Positions 24,011 to 33,021 of a stretch of 44,133 nucleotides of DNA are shown piece after piece. Each line of letters starts with the position of its first letter. Position 1 is the first letter of the stretch. The stretch spans positions 1 through 44,133 of the forward strand of contig CANBYM010000013.1 of NCBI GenBank assembly GCA_947373605.1. The letters run 5' to 3'. The DNA comes from Comamonadaceae bacterium (GTDB lineage Bacteria > Pseudomonadota > Gammaproteobacteria > Burkholderiales > Burkholderiaceae_C). The translations under genes and the position numbers were made by a program. The notes under the pieces are model-generated. The model saw only the letters and a list, made by a program, of their open reading frames with translations, searched no databases and had not been told where the DNA came from.

Positions 24011-25879
24011 ATGAAATTGGTATTTTTTCGTGCACGCCTTGCCGTGCTTCCGCTCGCCTTGTCTGCAGCGTTTCCTTCTTTTGCGCAAAACACTTCTGCG
24101 GGTACTTTGCAGGAAGTAGTTGTTACGGCGACCCGAAATCCGCAGTTGCTTAGCTCCTTAGCGGCACACACCACGGTCATTACGAGGGAGGATATTGAAA
24201 ACTCCCAGGCAATTGATGTGGTGGCCTTATTGGAACGCGAGGTGAGTTTGCAGCGCGTTCAAAACGGGGGCGTGGGAACGGTGTCAAACATTTTTTTGCG
24301 TGGTCTGCCTGCGCTTGACACTTTGGTTCTCGTGGATGGTGTGCCTCAGCTTGGGCAGGATGCAGTGGCATCGGTCGGTCTGGAAAATATGATGCTCGAT
24401 AACATCGAGCGCATTGAAATTGTGCGGGGCAATGTGTCTGCCATTTACGGTTCCGGTGCCATTGGCGGTGTGATCCAGATTTTTACCCGCAAAGCCCAAA
24501 AAACCCCGTCGTTTTCCCTCACGGCTGAGGCAGGTCCCAGGGGGACTGGCAAACTGTCAGCGCAAGCGAGCACCACGGCGGGCGACACGGCCATATCTGT
24601 GGGAGCCAGTCGCCTTACGACCGAGGGTTTCCCCACGCTGAATGGCGCGCAAAATCTGAACGCCAACCAAAATGACCACGGCTACCAAAATAATTCGTCC
24701 AACGTCTCCATCTCACACAAATTCAATGAGGATCACCAGATTGGAGTGCAGACGATACAAAGTCAGGGTACGGTTCGTTTCGAAACCAATTACGGGATAC
24801 CAACCGACACCAATTTTTCAATCACAACGACCAACAATACCAATCTATTCACAGACGATAGATTCGGCAATTGGCATAGCCGTTTGAGTTTTGGCACGCG
24901 GTCACAAGCAAATGCCACGATGTACAGCGGTTCTTACACCGATACGACCGGATCCAACACGAGGGTGGATGCCATCGATTGGGTAAACACCTATGCCCTT
25001 GGCAGCGATTGGCTTGCTACCGCCGGGGTTAACGGACAAAACCAGCATATAGAAACCTCAGGTGCCAGTCCGTTTGACGTGCCGTACAACAAAGATCGAG
25101 ACACTCATGCCGTGTTCGTGGGCGTGGAGGGAAATTTCGGTCCTGTTAGTCTGCAAATTAATGGTCGCAATGACTCCGCCGGCGACTTGAATCAGTCCAC
25201 CGGCTACTTGGGCGGGGGCTATGCTCTGACCGATGCGTTCAAAGTTATTGGAAGCGTATCGACGGCGTTCAATGCACCGCCGCTTGGTTACCTTTACGAT
25301 ACGTCCAACGGTGGAAATCCGGCTCTGCAACCGGAATTGGCGCACAGCAACGAAGTGGGTTTCCAGTACGCCAGTGTTGGTCAGTGGGTCCGTGTTACCT
25401 ATTTTGATACTCGCATTGAAAATCAACTTAACTACGACCTCACAAGTTTTACATTTACCAACTTGGCACGAACCCACAACACAGGTGTCGAGCTGAGCTA
25501 CAAAGGCAATATCGGCGATACCAAACTGAGCGCTTCTTTAACCGGGCAGAACCCGGTTGATGAAGTGACAGGTCAAACGTTGGCGCGGCGGGCCAAAACG
25601 TTGATTTCACTGGGCGCGAGCCAGCCCGTCGCCGCCTGGCGACTCGGTGCAGATCTGCATTACGTTGACCAACGAAACGATGCCAACCCGCCCAATCCAT
25701 CGAAATCTCTGGCGGAATACACCGTGCTGGATTTAACGGCGGCATACGTCTATTCGAAGGAAATCAAGTTCACAGCGCGGCTGACCAATGCATCGGATCA
25801 AACTTACCAAAATGCATACGGATACAACCAGGAGCCACGCAGCTTGTATCTCGGTGCGGTCTGGACGCCTAAATTTTGA
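24011..25879 (+). CDS. btuB: TonB-dependent cobalamin receptor BtuB-like
   Basis: Outer-membrane receptor that takes up corrinoids using TonB energy. The ATG at 24011 gives 622 residues and a signal peptide (MKLVFFRARLAVLPLALSAAFPSFA). A TonB box with TATR follows (LQEVVVTATRNPQ), then the plug domain (FLRGLPALDTLVLVDGVPQ, IERIEIVRGNVSAIYGSGAIGGVIQIFT), and the beta barrel ending SLYLGAVWTPKF. The track start at 23963 lies in the leader. The upstream cobalamin riboswitch and the downstream btuFCD genes support the substrate. Confidence 0.95.
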   Translation: MKLVFFRARLAVLPLALSAAFPSFAQNTSAGTLQEVVVTATRNPQLLSSLAAHTTVITREDIENSQAIDVVALLEREVSLQRVQNGGVGTVSNIFLRGLPALDTLVLVDGVPQLGQDAVASVGLENMMLDNIERIEIVRGNVSAIYGSGAIGGVIQIFTRKAQKTPSFSLTAEAGPRGTGKLSAQASTTAGDTAISVGASRLTTEGFPTLNGAQNLNANQNDHGYQNNSSNVSISHKFNEDHQIGVQTIQSQGTVRFETNYGIPTDTNFSITTTNNTNLFTDDRFGNWHSRLSFGTRSQANATMYSGSYTDTTGSNTRVDAIDWVNTYALGSDWLATAGVNGQNQHIETSGASPFDVPYNKDRDTHAVFVGVEGNFGPVSLQINGRNDSAGDLNQSTGYLGGGYALTDAFKVIGSVSTAFNAPPLGYLYDTSNGGNPALQPELAHSNEVGFQYASVGQWVRVTYFDTRIENQLNYDLTSFTFTNLARTHNTGVELSYKGNIGDTKLSASLTGQNPVDEVTGQTLARRAKTLISLGASQPVAAWRLGADLHYVDQRNDANPPNPSKSLAEYTVLDLTAAYVYSKEIKFTARLTNASDQTYQNAYGYNQEPRSLYLGAVWTPKF

Positions 25880-25882
25880 TTT

Positions 25883-26713
25883 ATGTCCTTTTCTCCACAG
25901 CGCATCGTATGTTTGACTGAAGAAACGACTGAGTGGCTCTACCTGCTGGGGCAGGAGTGCCGCATTGTCGGCATCTCGGGTTACACCGTACGGCCGCGCC
26001 GTGCGCGTGAGGAAAAGCCCAAGGTCAGTGCTTTTTTGAGTGCTAGGATCGACAAGATACAGGCCTTGAAGCCGGACTGCGTTTTCGGCTTTTCAGATTT
26101 GCAGGCCGATATTGCAGCGGAGTTGATTCGCAACGGCGTGCAAGTTACGGTGTTTAACCAGCGCAGTGTTGCGGAAATTTTTTCGATGCTGTACCAGGTT
26201 GCTGCCATGGTGGGGCAGGCCGAACAGGGTATGGAGAAAATTCAGGCTATGCAGGTCTCACTGCGTGAAATTCAGGATGCGGTGGAGCGGCGTGTAGCGC
26301 AGGGCGCACGTCGGCCCAAGGTATTTTTTGAAGAATGGGATGTACCGCATATCAGCGCTATCCGTTGGGTTTCCGAGCTGATGGGTATGGCCGGTGGTGA
26401 CGATTGTTTCCCGGAACTCTCCACGCAAGCACTGGGTAAGAACCGGATCATCACTGATGGCGCAGAAATCGTGCGCCGAGCACCTGATGTGATGTTCGGC
26501 TCGTGGTGCGGCAAGAAGTTTCGTCCTGAAAACGTTGCTGCACGTGTTGGCTGGCAGGAAGTGCCGGCAGTGCGTAATCAGCAAATGTTTGAGATCAAAT
26601 CGCCGGAAATTTTGCAACCAGGCCCGGCTGCGCTAACCGTGGGTGTGAAGAAGATGCACAACCATATTCTGGCGTGGATGGACGCTGATCAGCGGCGAGG
26701 GCATTGCACATGA
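25883..26713 (+). CDS. Signal-less cobalamin-binding protein (BtuF-like)
   Basis: A 276-residue protein of the periplasmic metal/cobalamin-binding fold (RIVCLTEETTEWLYLLGQECRIVGISGYTVRPRRAREEKPKVS, then KIQALKPDCVFGFSDLQADIAAELIRNGVQVTVFNQRS, with MFGSWCGKKFRPENVAAR). It starts MSFSPQRIV with no signal peptide or lipobox, so it should remain in the cytoplasm. The true BtuF with a signal follows it. The start is 3 nt after the btuB stop and overlaps the next start by 4 bp (ATGA). Role is not known; it could bind imported corrinoid and deliver it inside the cell. Confidence 0.85.
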   Translation: MSFSPQRIVCLTEETTEWLYLLGQECRIVGISGYTVRPRRAREEKPKVSAFLSARIDKIQALKPDCVFGFSDLQADIAAELIRNGVQVTVFNQRSVAEIFSMLYQVAAMVGQAEQGMEKIQAMQVSLREIQDAVERRVAQGARRPKVFFEEWDVPHISAIRWVSELMGMAGGDDCFPELSTQALGKNRIITDGAEIVRRAPDVMFGSWCGKKFRPENVAARVGWQEVPAVRNQQMFEIKSPEILQPGPAALTVGVKKMHNHILAWMDADQRRGHCT

Positions 26714-27594
26714 CAACACCGTTTGCAATTTGGCGATGCCTTTTGAATGCGCTGATCGGCATTTGCGTCCTTGCATACCTTGCATCGGCCAGCGCCGTGC
26801 AAATTACGGATGACCGGGGCAACGTCATTACGCTGGCGCGCGCGCCACTGCGTATCGTCAGCCTCTTGCCTTCGCTGACCGAGACTGTATGCGCTTTGGG
26901 GCAATGTGCACGTCTGGTGGGTGTGGACCGCTATTCCAACTATCCGGCCAGTGTGACCAAGCTTCCCATTGTGGGTGGTGGATTGGACCCGAATATCGAG
27001 GGCATTGTGGCGCTCAAGCCCGACCTGGTGCTGGCGGCCACTTCATCGCGCTCGGCCGACCGCTTGCGCAGCCTTGGTATGACGGTTGTGGCGCTGGAGC
27101 CTAAAACACATGCGGATGTACGGCGTGTCATTCATACCCTGGGGCAGTTGCTGGAGGTCGCCGATGCCGACAAAGTGTGGCGCGATATTGACGCTGCGCT
27201 CAATGCAGCGTCTAAATCGTTGCGGCCCAATGCCGTCGGACTGCGTGTGTACTTTGAGGTGAGTCAGGCGCCCCATGCGGCGGGTGAGACCTCATTCATC
27301 GGCGAAACACTGGTCCGTTTGGGAGCAAGAAACATTGTTCCGGCGTCCATGGGGCCATTCCCCAAACTCAATCCCGAGTTCATCGTGCGTGCGGATCCTG
27401 ACGTCATCATGGTCGGTGACGGCACTTTCATCGGCATGGAAAGTCGTCCGGGCTGGCCCGCCATGCGTGCCATTAAGGCCCACAGGGTTTGCGTCTTCTC
27501 GGCGGAGCAGGGCGACAAACTGGTGCGCCCGGGGCCGCGCATGGCCGAGGGGGCACGCGCCATGGCCCAATGTCTTGCGAGCAACGCGCCATGA
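26710..27594 (+). CDS. btuF: Periplasmic cobalamin-binding protein BtuF-like
   Basis: Captures corrinoid in the periplasm for BtuCD. A 294-residue protein with an N-terminal membrane/signal segment (CLLNALIGICVLAYLASASA) and the BtuF fold: RIVSLLPSLTETVCALGQCARLVGVDRYSNYPASV, PNIEGIVALKPDLVLA, and TSFIGETLVRLGARNIV. The ATG at 26710 overlaps the previous stop as ATGA; the TTG at 26704 is less likely. The end overlaps btuC by 4 bp. Operon with btuC-btuD-cobQ under the riboswitch. Confidence 0.93.
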   Translation: MTTPFAIWRCLLNALIGICVLAYLASASAVQITDDRGNVITLARAPLRIVSLLPSLTETVCALGQCARLVGVDRYSNYPASVTKLPIVGGGLDPNIEGIVALKPDLVLAATSSRSADRLRSLGMTVVALEPKTHADVRRVIHTLGQLLEVADADKVWRDIDAALNAASKSLRPNAVGLRVYFEVSQAPHAAGETSFIGETLVRLGARNIVPASMGPFPKLNPEFIVRADPDVIMVGDGTFIGMESRPGWPAMRAIKAHRVCVFSAEQGDKLVRPGPRMAEGARAMAQCLASNAP

Positions 27595-28628
27595 CCGACG
27601 CCCGGTACGAAGTGATTCAGATGGCTCGCAAGCCTGCGTTGCTCTCGATCCTGCTTATCGGACTGACGCTGTTGTTTAGCGTTGCCGGCATTGCTGTCGG
27701 CAGTGGTGGCTTGAGCGGCATTCTGACTGCCTGGAGTGATCCGGTCGCCGGGCAAATTCTCTGGGATATTCGCCTGCCCCGCACCTTGGGTGCTTGGGGG
27801 GCCGGCGCCTTGCTTGCGCTTGCCGGTGCCGTAGCACAGGGTTTGTTTCGCAATCCGCTGGCAGACCCGTTTTTGTTGGGCAGTGCGTCGGGTGCCTCGT
27901 TTGGCGTGGCACTCGCACTGGCCCTTTTCGGCGTGTCGCCACTTGCGACGCAGTGGTTGGTGCAACTAGGCCTGACCGGTGCAGCCTTTGCCGGGGCGGT
28001 CGGTGCTGTGCTGCTTACACTGTTGTTGGCCCGGGGCGTTCAGCACACGCTGCGCCTACTTTTGTGTGGTGTGGTGGTGGGCGTGGTTTTGGGTGCATTG
28101 AGTTCGCTGGTCATGCTGGTCGTGCCCGAAGTCATGCAAGCCATGCAGTCATTTTTGCTGGGTAGCACCGCGTTTGTGGGCTGGAGCGCCTGCATTTTGA
28201 TGTTGATGGTTTGGGCTGCGTGTATGGCGCTGGCATGGTGCCTGAGTCCGATACTTGATGCATTGGCCTTGGGTGAATCGACCGCGCAAAGCTTGGGACT
28301 GCCCTTGGTGCAGATGCGCATGGCACTGGTGGCTGTGCTGGCGCTGGCCACTGGTACGGCAGTAGCGCAAACCGGCTTGATTGCTTTTGTCGGGTTGGCT
28401 GCGCCGCATCTGGTGCGCTCAGTGGTGAAGGTTACGCATGCCAAGCTTTTGTTGCTGTCGAGTTTTATGGGCGGTGCGCTACTGATGGCCGCAGACTTGC
28501 TGGCCCGCTGGCTGATCGCCCCTCAGGAATTGCCGGTGGGCGTGCTGACGGCCGTGTTGGGCGGTGGCTACTTGTTGTGGCTGATGCACCGAAGTGACGG
28601 CACGGGGATTGGGGCGCGCGCGCAATGA
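27591..28628 (+). CDS. btuC: Cobalamin ABC transporter permease BtuC-like
   Basis: FecCD-family inner-membrane permease, 345 residues, about nine or ten hydrophobic spans. Family motifs are LPRTLGAWGAGALLALAGAVAQGLFRNPLADPFLLGSASGASFG near the N-terminus and GLIAFVGLAAPHLVRSVVKVTHAKLLLLSSFMGGALLMAADLLAR near the C-terminus. The track start at 27489 is inside btuF; ATG at 27591 overlaps the stop of btuF by 4 bp. It forms the import channel with BtuD. Confidence 0.95.
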   Translation: MTDARYEVIQMARKPALLSILLIGLTLLFSVAGIAVGSGGLSGILTAWSDPVAGQILWDIRLPRTLGAWGAGALLALAGAVAQGLFRNPLADPFLLGSASGASFGVALALALFGVSPLATQWLVQLGLTGAAFAGAVGAVLLTLLLARGVQHTLRLLLCGVVVGVVLGALSSLVMLVVPEVMQAMQSFLLGSTAFVGWSACILMLMVWAACMALAWCLSPILDALALGESTAQSLGLPLVQMRMALVAVLALATGTAVAQTGLIAFVGLAAPHLVRSVVKVTHAKLLLLSSFMGGALLMAADLLARWLIAPQELPVGVLTAVLGGGYLLWLMHRSDGTGIGARAQ

Positions 28629-29446
28629 ACTCCGCGTCCGACATGCATTCATCGATGGCGCTGGTGGCCCGCAATTTGGGCGCCAGTTTGGGCGGTGTAC
28701 CGGTGTTGCACGACGTTTCGCTGGCTTTGCCAGAGGGTCGTTGGACCAGCATATTGGGACCTAATGGTGCAGGCAAATCTACCTTGCTAAAAGCGCTGGC
28801 CGGCGTGCTGCCGCACAGCGGTGACGTGAGCCTGTTGGGTACGCCCATACAAATGGTTTCAGGCCGCTTGCGTGCGCAACAACTGGCCTGGCTGGGGCAG
28901 AACGAGGCATCGGCCGATGACCTGACCGTGCTCGACATTGCGATGCTGGGCCGCTTGCCGCACCAGTCATGGTTGGCGCCGCCCAGTGCGAAGGACATGG
29001 CGGCGGTAGAACGTGCGCTGAGGTTCACGCAGGCGTGGGATTGGCGGCACCGGCCTCTGGGGCAGCTCTCCGGGGGCGAGCGTCAGCGTGTTCTACTGGC
29101 TCGCGCCCTGGCGGTGGAAGCTCGGGTGTTGCTGATGGATGAGCCGCTGGCCAATCTGGACCCACCACATCAGGCAGATTGGCTGTGCGTAGTCGAAGCA
29201 CTGCTGAACCACGGCACTACCGTGGTCAGTGTGCTGCACGAAATCACGATTGCCCTGCATGCGCACGATCTGGTGGTCATGCGGGACGGCCGCATCACCC
29301 ACCACGGACCTACACAGGACACCGCAACGCAGCAGGCGCTGACCAGCGCGTTTGACAATCGCATTGCGATTCATGCGGTGGGCGCGCAGTGGGTGGCGCT
29401 GCCTGCCAATCCCTTGCCACGGCTGACCGGTCGGAGCGTGCCGTGA
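28625..29446 (+). CDS. btuD: Cobalamin ABC transporter ATPase BtuD-like
   Basis: ATP-binding subunit of 273 residues. Walker A GPNGAGKS (about 44-51), signature LSGGERQRVLLARALAVEA, Walker B VLLMDEPLANLD, and the switch His in VLHEI. It overlaps btuC by 4 bp (ATGA) and the GTG start of cobQ by 4 bp. The substrate is assigned from the riboswitch and neighbours. Confidence 0.94.
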   Translation: MNSASDMHSSMALVARNLGASLGGVPVLHDVSLALPEGRWTSILGPNGAGKSTLLKALAGVLPHSGDVSLLGTPIQMVSGRLRAQQLAWLGQNEASADDLTVLDIAMLGRLPHQSWLAPPSAKDMAAVERALRFTQAWDWRHRPLGQLSGGERQRVLLARALAVEARVLLMDEPLANLDPPHQADWLCVVEALLNHGTTVVSVLHEITIALHAHDLVVMRDGRITHHGPTQDTATQQALTSAFDNRIAIHAVGAQWVALPANPLPRLTGRSVP

Positions 29447-30960
29447 CCGCGCGCTGCATCATGGTGCTGGGCACCACCAGCGGCGCCGGCAAAAGCTGGC
29501 TGACCACGGCGCTGTGCCGCTATTACGCCCGCCAGGGGTTCAAGGTCGCGCCGTTCAAGGCGCAGAACATGAGCAACAACGCGAGGGTGGTAGCCAGTGA
29601 GAACGGGGAGGGCGAGATTGGCAGTGCGCAGTATTTTCAGGCACTCGCCGCGCAGGCGGTTCCCGATGTGCGCATGAACCCGGTGCTGCTTAAGCCCGAG
29701 GGCGACACACGCAGCCAGGTGGTACTGATGGGGCAGGTGAGTGACGCACTCAGCAATATGCCCTGGCGTGAGCGGAGTCAGCATGTCTGGCCTACGATTG
29801 TGCAGGCGCTCGAGGCACTGCGGGCCGAGAACGACGTGGTGGTCATTGAAGGTGCCGGATCGCCCGCTGAAATCAATCTCTCGTCCAGTGACATCGTCAA
29901 CATGCGTGTCGCGCTGCATTGCGGCGCTGCGTGTTTATTGGTCACCGACATTGATCGGGGCGGGGCGTTTGCCCACCTGTATGGAACCTGGGCACTGCTT
30001 CTGCCCCGGGAGCGTGCCTTGATCAAAGGCTTTGTGCTGAACCGCTTTCGTGGTGACGCTAGGCTGCTGGCCCCTGCGCCACACATGTTGCAGGATTTGA
30101 CCGGCGTGCCGACGGTTGCAACGCTCCCCATGTGGTGGCGCCATGGGTTGCCTGAAGAAGACGGCGTGTTTGACGACCGCAGCTTGTCAACCGGCCAAGT
30201 GACCCGCAGGGTCGCTGTAGTGGTGTACCCACGCATCAGCAATCTTGACGAATTTCAGCCGCTCAAAAACATTCCCGGCGTGCGGCTGCAATGGGTGCGG
30301 AGTCCGGTCGAATTGGCTGCTCTGCAAAATGATGACTGGATCATTCTGCCCGGCTCCAAACACACCAGCTCCGATCTGGCCTGGCTTCGTGCACAGGGTT
30401 TGGACGCAGCCATTGCCCACCACGCGCAGCAGGGTGCACCGGTGCTAGGCATCTGCGGCGGTTTGCAAATGCTGGGCGAAGCGCTGATTGATCCGCATGG
30501 TGTTGATGGCAATGCGCCGGGTCTGGGATTGCTTCCCCTTGTGACCGTGTTTGCGCACGACAAAACCGTGCGGCATACGCGCACCAGGTTTGCGGTGGAT
30601 ATGGCTGACTCTGCGGTGCCCAAAGCTACTTCATCGCCATCGCCATGGGCCGCGATGGCCGGTGTGGCGGTGTCCGGCTACGAGATTCACCATGGTCAGA
30701 CACAAGAACATGCGGGTATGGCTGCCGCAGGGCAAACGGCACATGTTTGCCTGCCAGACGGTTTGGGTTGGTGCAACGCGCAAGGCAATGTAATGGGGCT
30801 TTACCTGCATGGCGTGTTTGAAGATTCTGCGGCCTTGCAAGCGCTGTTTGGCAGTACGCTGACCAGCCCTGTGCCCACGCTGGAAACCGTATTTGAAGGT
30901 CTGGCTGATTTTGTGGAAACCCATTTCGAAGCTGGCGTATTGCAATCGCTGCTTCAATGA
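29443..30960 (+). CDS. cobQ: Cobyric acid synthase
   Basis: Amidates four side chains of adenosylcobyrinic acid diamide using glutamine and ATP. It has 505 residues from GTG 29443, whose GTGA overlaps the btuD stop; ATG at 29461 is an alternative. The N-terminal nucleotide-binding motif LGTTSGAGKSWLTTALCRYYARQG and NMSNNARVV are typical. The C-terminal class I glutamine amidotransferase has VLGICGGLQMLGEAL with the catalytic Cys, and SGYEIHHG in the C-terminal region. It is the only corrin assembly gene here; the rest of the pathway must be elsewhere or absent. Confidence 0.96.
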   Translation: MTARCIMVLGTTSGAGKSWLTTALCRYYARQGFKVAPFKAQNMSNNARVVASENGEGEIGSAQYFQALAAQAVPDVRMNPVLLKPEGDTRSQVVLMGQVSDALSNMPWRERSQHVWPTIVQALEALRAENDVVVIEGAGSPAEINLSSSDIVNMRVALHCGAACLLVTDIDRGGAFAHLYGTWALLLPRERALIKGFVLNRFRGDARLLAPAPHMLQDLTGVPTVATLPMWWRHGLPEEDGVFDDRSLSTGQVTRRVAVVVYPRISNLDEFQPLKNIPGVRLQWVRSPVELAALQNDDWIILPGSKHTSSDLAWLRAQGLDAAIAHHAQQGAPVLGICGGLQMLGEALIDPHGVDGNAPGLGLLPLVTVFAHDKTVRHTRTRFAVDMADSAVPKATSSPSPWAAMAGVAVSGYEIHHGQTQEHAGMAAAGQTAHVCLPDGLGWCNAQGNVMGLYLHGVFEDSAALQALFGSTLTSPVPTLETVFEGLADFVETHFEAGVLQSLLQ

Positions 30961-31007
30961 TATTTGTTTCGAGCTTTAACCCATGTGCCTGCATGGCACG
31001 TTGCACA

Positions 31008-32144
31008 TCAGGCTAACTCGACGCGGTTACGGCCCCAGGACTTGGCCCGGTACATCGCCGCATCGGCGCGGCTCATTATGGCTGCTACAGTGGACTCCTG
31101 CGGCTGCATTTCTGCAACGCCGATACTTACCGTATAGGCGGGGGACTTGCTTTCGCGCTCAATGCTTGCGCGAATCCGCTCGGCAACAATCTGCGCTTCG
31201 TCGGCACCGGTTTCGGGTAGCAGCAATACAAACTCTTCGCCACCTACGCGCCCTAAGGAATCCTGCTTGCGCAACAAGGCGTTGACCCGGTTGACGAAAT
31301 CAATCAGCGCCTGATCCCCGGCGGCGTGGCCCAAAGTGTCATTGATATTTTTAAAGCGGTCCAAGTCCATTGCAACGAGCGACAAAGGCCGGTTGTGCCT
31401 GCGACTGCGGTCCAGTTCGCCTTGTGCCTGTACGTCCCAGGCGCGGCGCAACCAGGCTCCGGTTAACGAGTCCCGGGTGGCCAGGCGTTCAAAGACATCG
31501 CGCACCCGTTCGCTGGCAATCAACACGAAACCGAACAAGGTCAGCATTGCCAGAATGGACTGTGCGCTGCTCAAAAAAACATTGAGCGTCGTGGTCGCCA
31601 GTACGTCGGGGCCTATGGTGCCGGCAAACGCACCGCCTACCCGCAACAACCATGCAACGCCGTTGGCACCCAGGCACACCAGCAACATTCGGCCCGCAAA
31701 CCGCGGTTTACCACTGGCAAGAATGCGTTGGCAATGGAGGACGGTGAGTGTGCTCATGGCCAAACCGACGACCGCCACCCGCATCAGATAATCATCATGG
31801 ATGACATAGAAGCCCAGGAACAGCGCGAACGCAGACAACACGATGGCACCCAGTGTCTTGACGCTCAGCGGCAGTCCCATAAACTTTTCGGTGCCGGCAA
31901 CCCAGGCGGCGTGACCCGCCATGAGCAGTAGTGCGCCGATGGGAATGGATAAGAAGTCGGCAATCCGACCCCGTGCAGCAATCAGCAAAATACCACCGAA
32001 AAGCAAAAAGGTGCCGGTCGCCCACCAACCCAGTCCTTTAACGCTGCCCGGGTAATTGCGTCGCAAGGAGAGCAACACCAAGGCCATCACCGGTCCGAGA
32101 ATCGCCGTGATTACGACAATGGTTCTGGAGTCCAGATTGAGCAT
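31008..32144 (-). CDS. Membrane-bound GGDEF diguanylate cyclase
   Basis: Makes cyclic di-GMP. The 378 residues begin with about six hydrophobic spans (1-210), then a GGDEF domain. The active-site motif is GGEEF (301-305), and an RxxD (RKQD, 292-295) five residues upstream fits the allosteric inhibition site. MDLDRFKNINDTLGH carries the metal-binding Asp (260). It begins 17 bp after the first HDOD gene and is the last gene of the four-gene run. Confidence 0.95.
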   Translation of the reverse strand: MLNLDSRTIVVITAILGPVMALVLLSLRRNYPGSVKGLGWWATGTFLLFGGILLIAARGRIADFLSIPIGALLLMAGHAAWVAGTEKFMGLPLSVKTLGAIVLSAFALFLGFYVIHDDYLMRVAVVGLAMSTLTVLHCQRILASGKPRFAGRMLLVCLGANGVAWLLRVGGAFAGTIGPDVLATTTLNVFLSSAQSILAMLTLFGFVLIASERVRDVFERLATRDSLTGAWLRRAWDVQAQGELDRSRRHNRPLSLVAMDLDRFKNINDTLGHAAGDQALIDFVNRVNALLRKQDSLGRVGGEEFVLLLPETGADEAQIVAERIRASIERESKSPAYTVSIGVAEMQPQESTVAAIMSRADAAMYRAKSWGRNRVELA

Positions 32145-32161
32145 GGCGCTATGCGCCCGCG

Positions 32162-32974
32162 TCAGGCCTGCAACATCGATGTATCGGCAAATGCTTGCGC
32201 ATCTGGCAGGTGCAGGCTCAGGAACATCAGGTTGAGTTCGAGCTTGTGCACTACGTCCTGCGGCAACTCTGCCAGCGTCTCTACAGTGACCTTCGGATAG
32301 TCAGCCAAAAGTGCGGAAAGATGTATCACCGCACCCAGTTCAGAAAAAGGAGCAGCCTCCTGAGGCTGTGAGCTGGCGGCCAGCGCCTGCACTACGACAT
32401 CCGGAAAATCCCAGCGGCGCGCAATTTCGGCGGTAACCTGTCCCTCATCAAAGCCGCAGACAGTGCGTTCACGTTGCCAGCGTTCACCGGGCTTACGCGG
32501 GGTGAGCTCCATTTTTTCGATACTGGACAGGTCGTACTGGCCAATGATTAGCTGGCCCAAGCGCAACATCATGCCGGTCAACCACGCCTGATGTTCGTCC
32601 ATGCCTTTGCCGACGGCCAGCCATTTGGCGTAACCTGCGCAGGTCATGCTGTCACGCCAGAACGCCAGCCGGTTGATGCCGGGGGGCAGTGAAAACACAT
32701 TGGCCATGCAGATCGACAAGGCCCGCGCCCGGATTTGCGAGGTGCCCACAACACTCACTGCCGATTCGAGCGTGGTTACGCTGCGTGACAGGCCGAATAT
32801 CGCACTATTGGCCATGCGTAGCAGAGTTGCTGTGAGAGCTGGGTCCTTGGAGATGACATCACGCACCTTGGTAATGTCAGCATCTTCGTCGTTCAGAGTG
32901 CGGATCAGCGCGTGCGCCACTTCAGGCATCACGGGCAGTTTGACCGATTGCAATAGTTTGGACAGATCTGCCAT
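32162..32974 (-). CDS. HDOD-domain protein (copy 1)
   Basis: A 270-residue HDOD protein (LPVMPEVAHALIRTLNDEDADITKVRDVISKDPALTATLLRMANSAIFGLSRSVTTLESAVSVVG). HDOD domains resemble HD phosphohydrolases but usually lack the catalytic residues; several control signalling or DNA-related processes. The sequence is closely similar to the protein at 33662-34462 along its whole length, including the CAGY..W and GxxWQRE...GF.EGQ.TAE.ARRW.FP blocks. It starts 47 bp after nth and sits before the diguanylate cyclase. Confidence 0.9.
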   Translation of the reverse strand: MADLSKLLQSVKLPVMPEVAHALIRTLNDEDADITKVRDVISKDPALTATLLRMANSAIFGLSRSVTTLESAVSVVGTSQIRARALSICMANVFSLPPGINRLAFWRDSMTCAGYAKWLAVGKGMDEHQAWLTGMMLRLGQLIIGQYDLSSIEKMELTPRKPGERWQRERTVCGFDEGQVTAEIARRWDFPDVVVQALAASSQPQEAAPFSELGAVIHLSALLADYPKVTVETLAELPQDVVHKLELNLMFLSLHLPDAQAFADTSMLQA

Positions 32975-33021
32975 GTTTCCCCTAGGAATAATTTTCTTGA
33001 ATCAACTGTTCAGGCGTTGTT

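Noticed and set aside
30961-31007. Hairpin GTGCC-TGCAT-GGCAC between cobQ and the GGDEF gene
   Set aside because: No T run and only a 5-bp stem, so I do not call it a terminator, although the converging genes would need one.
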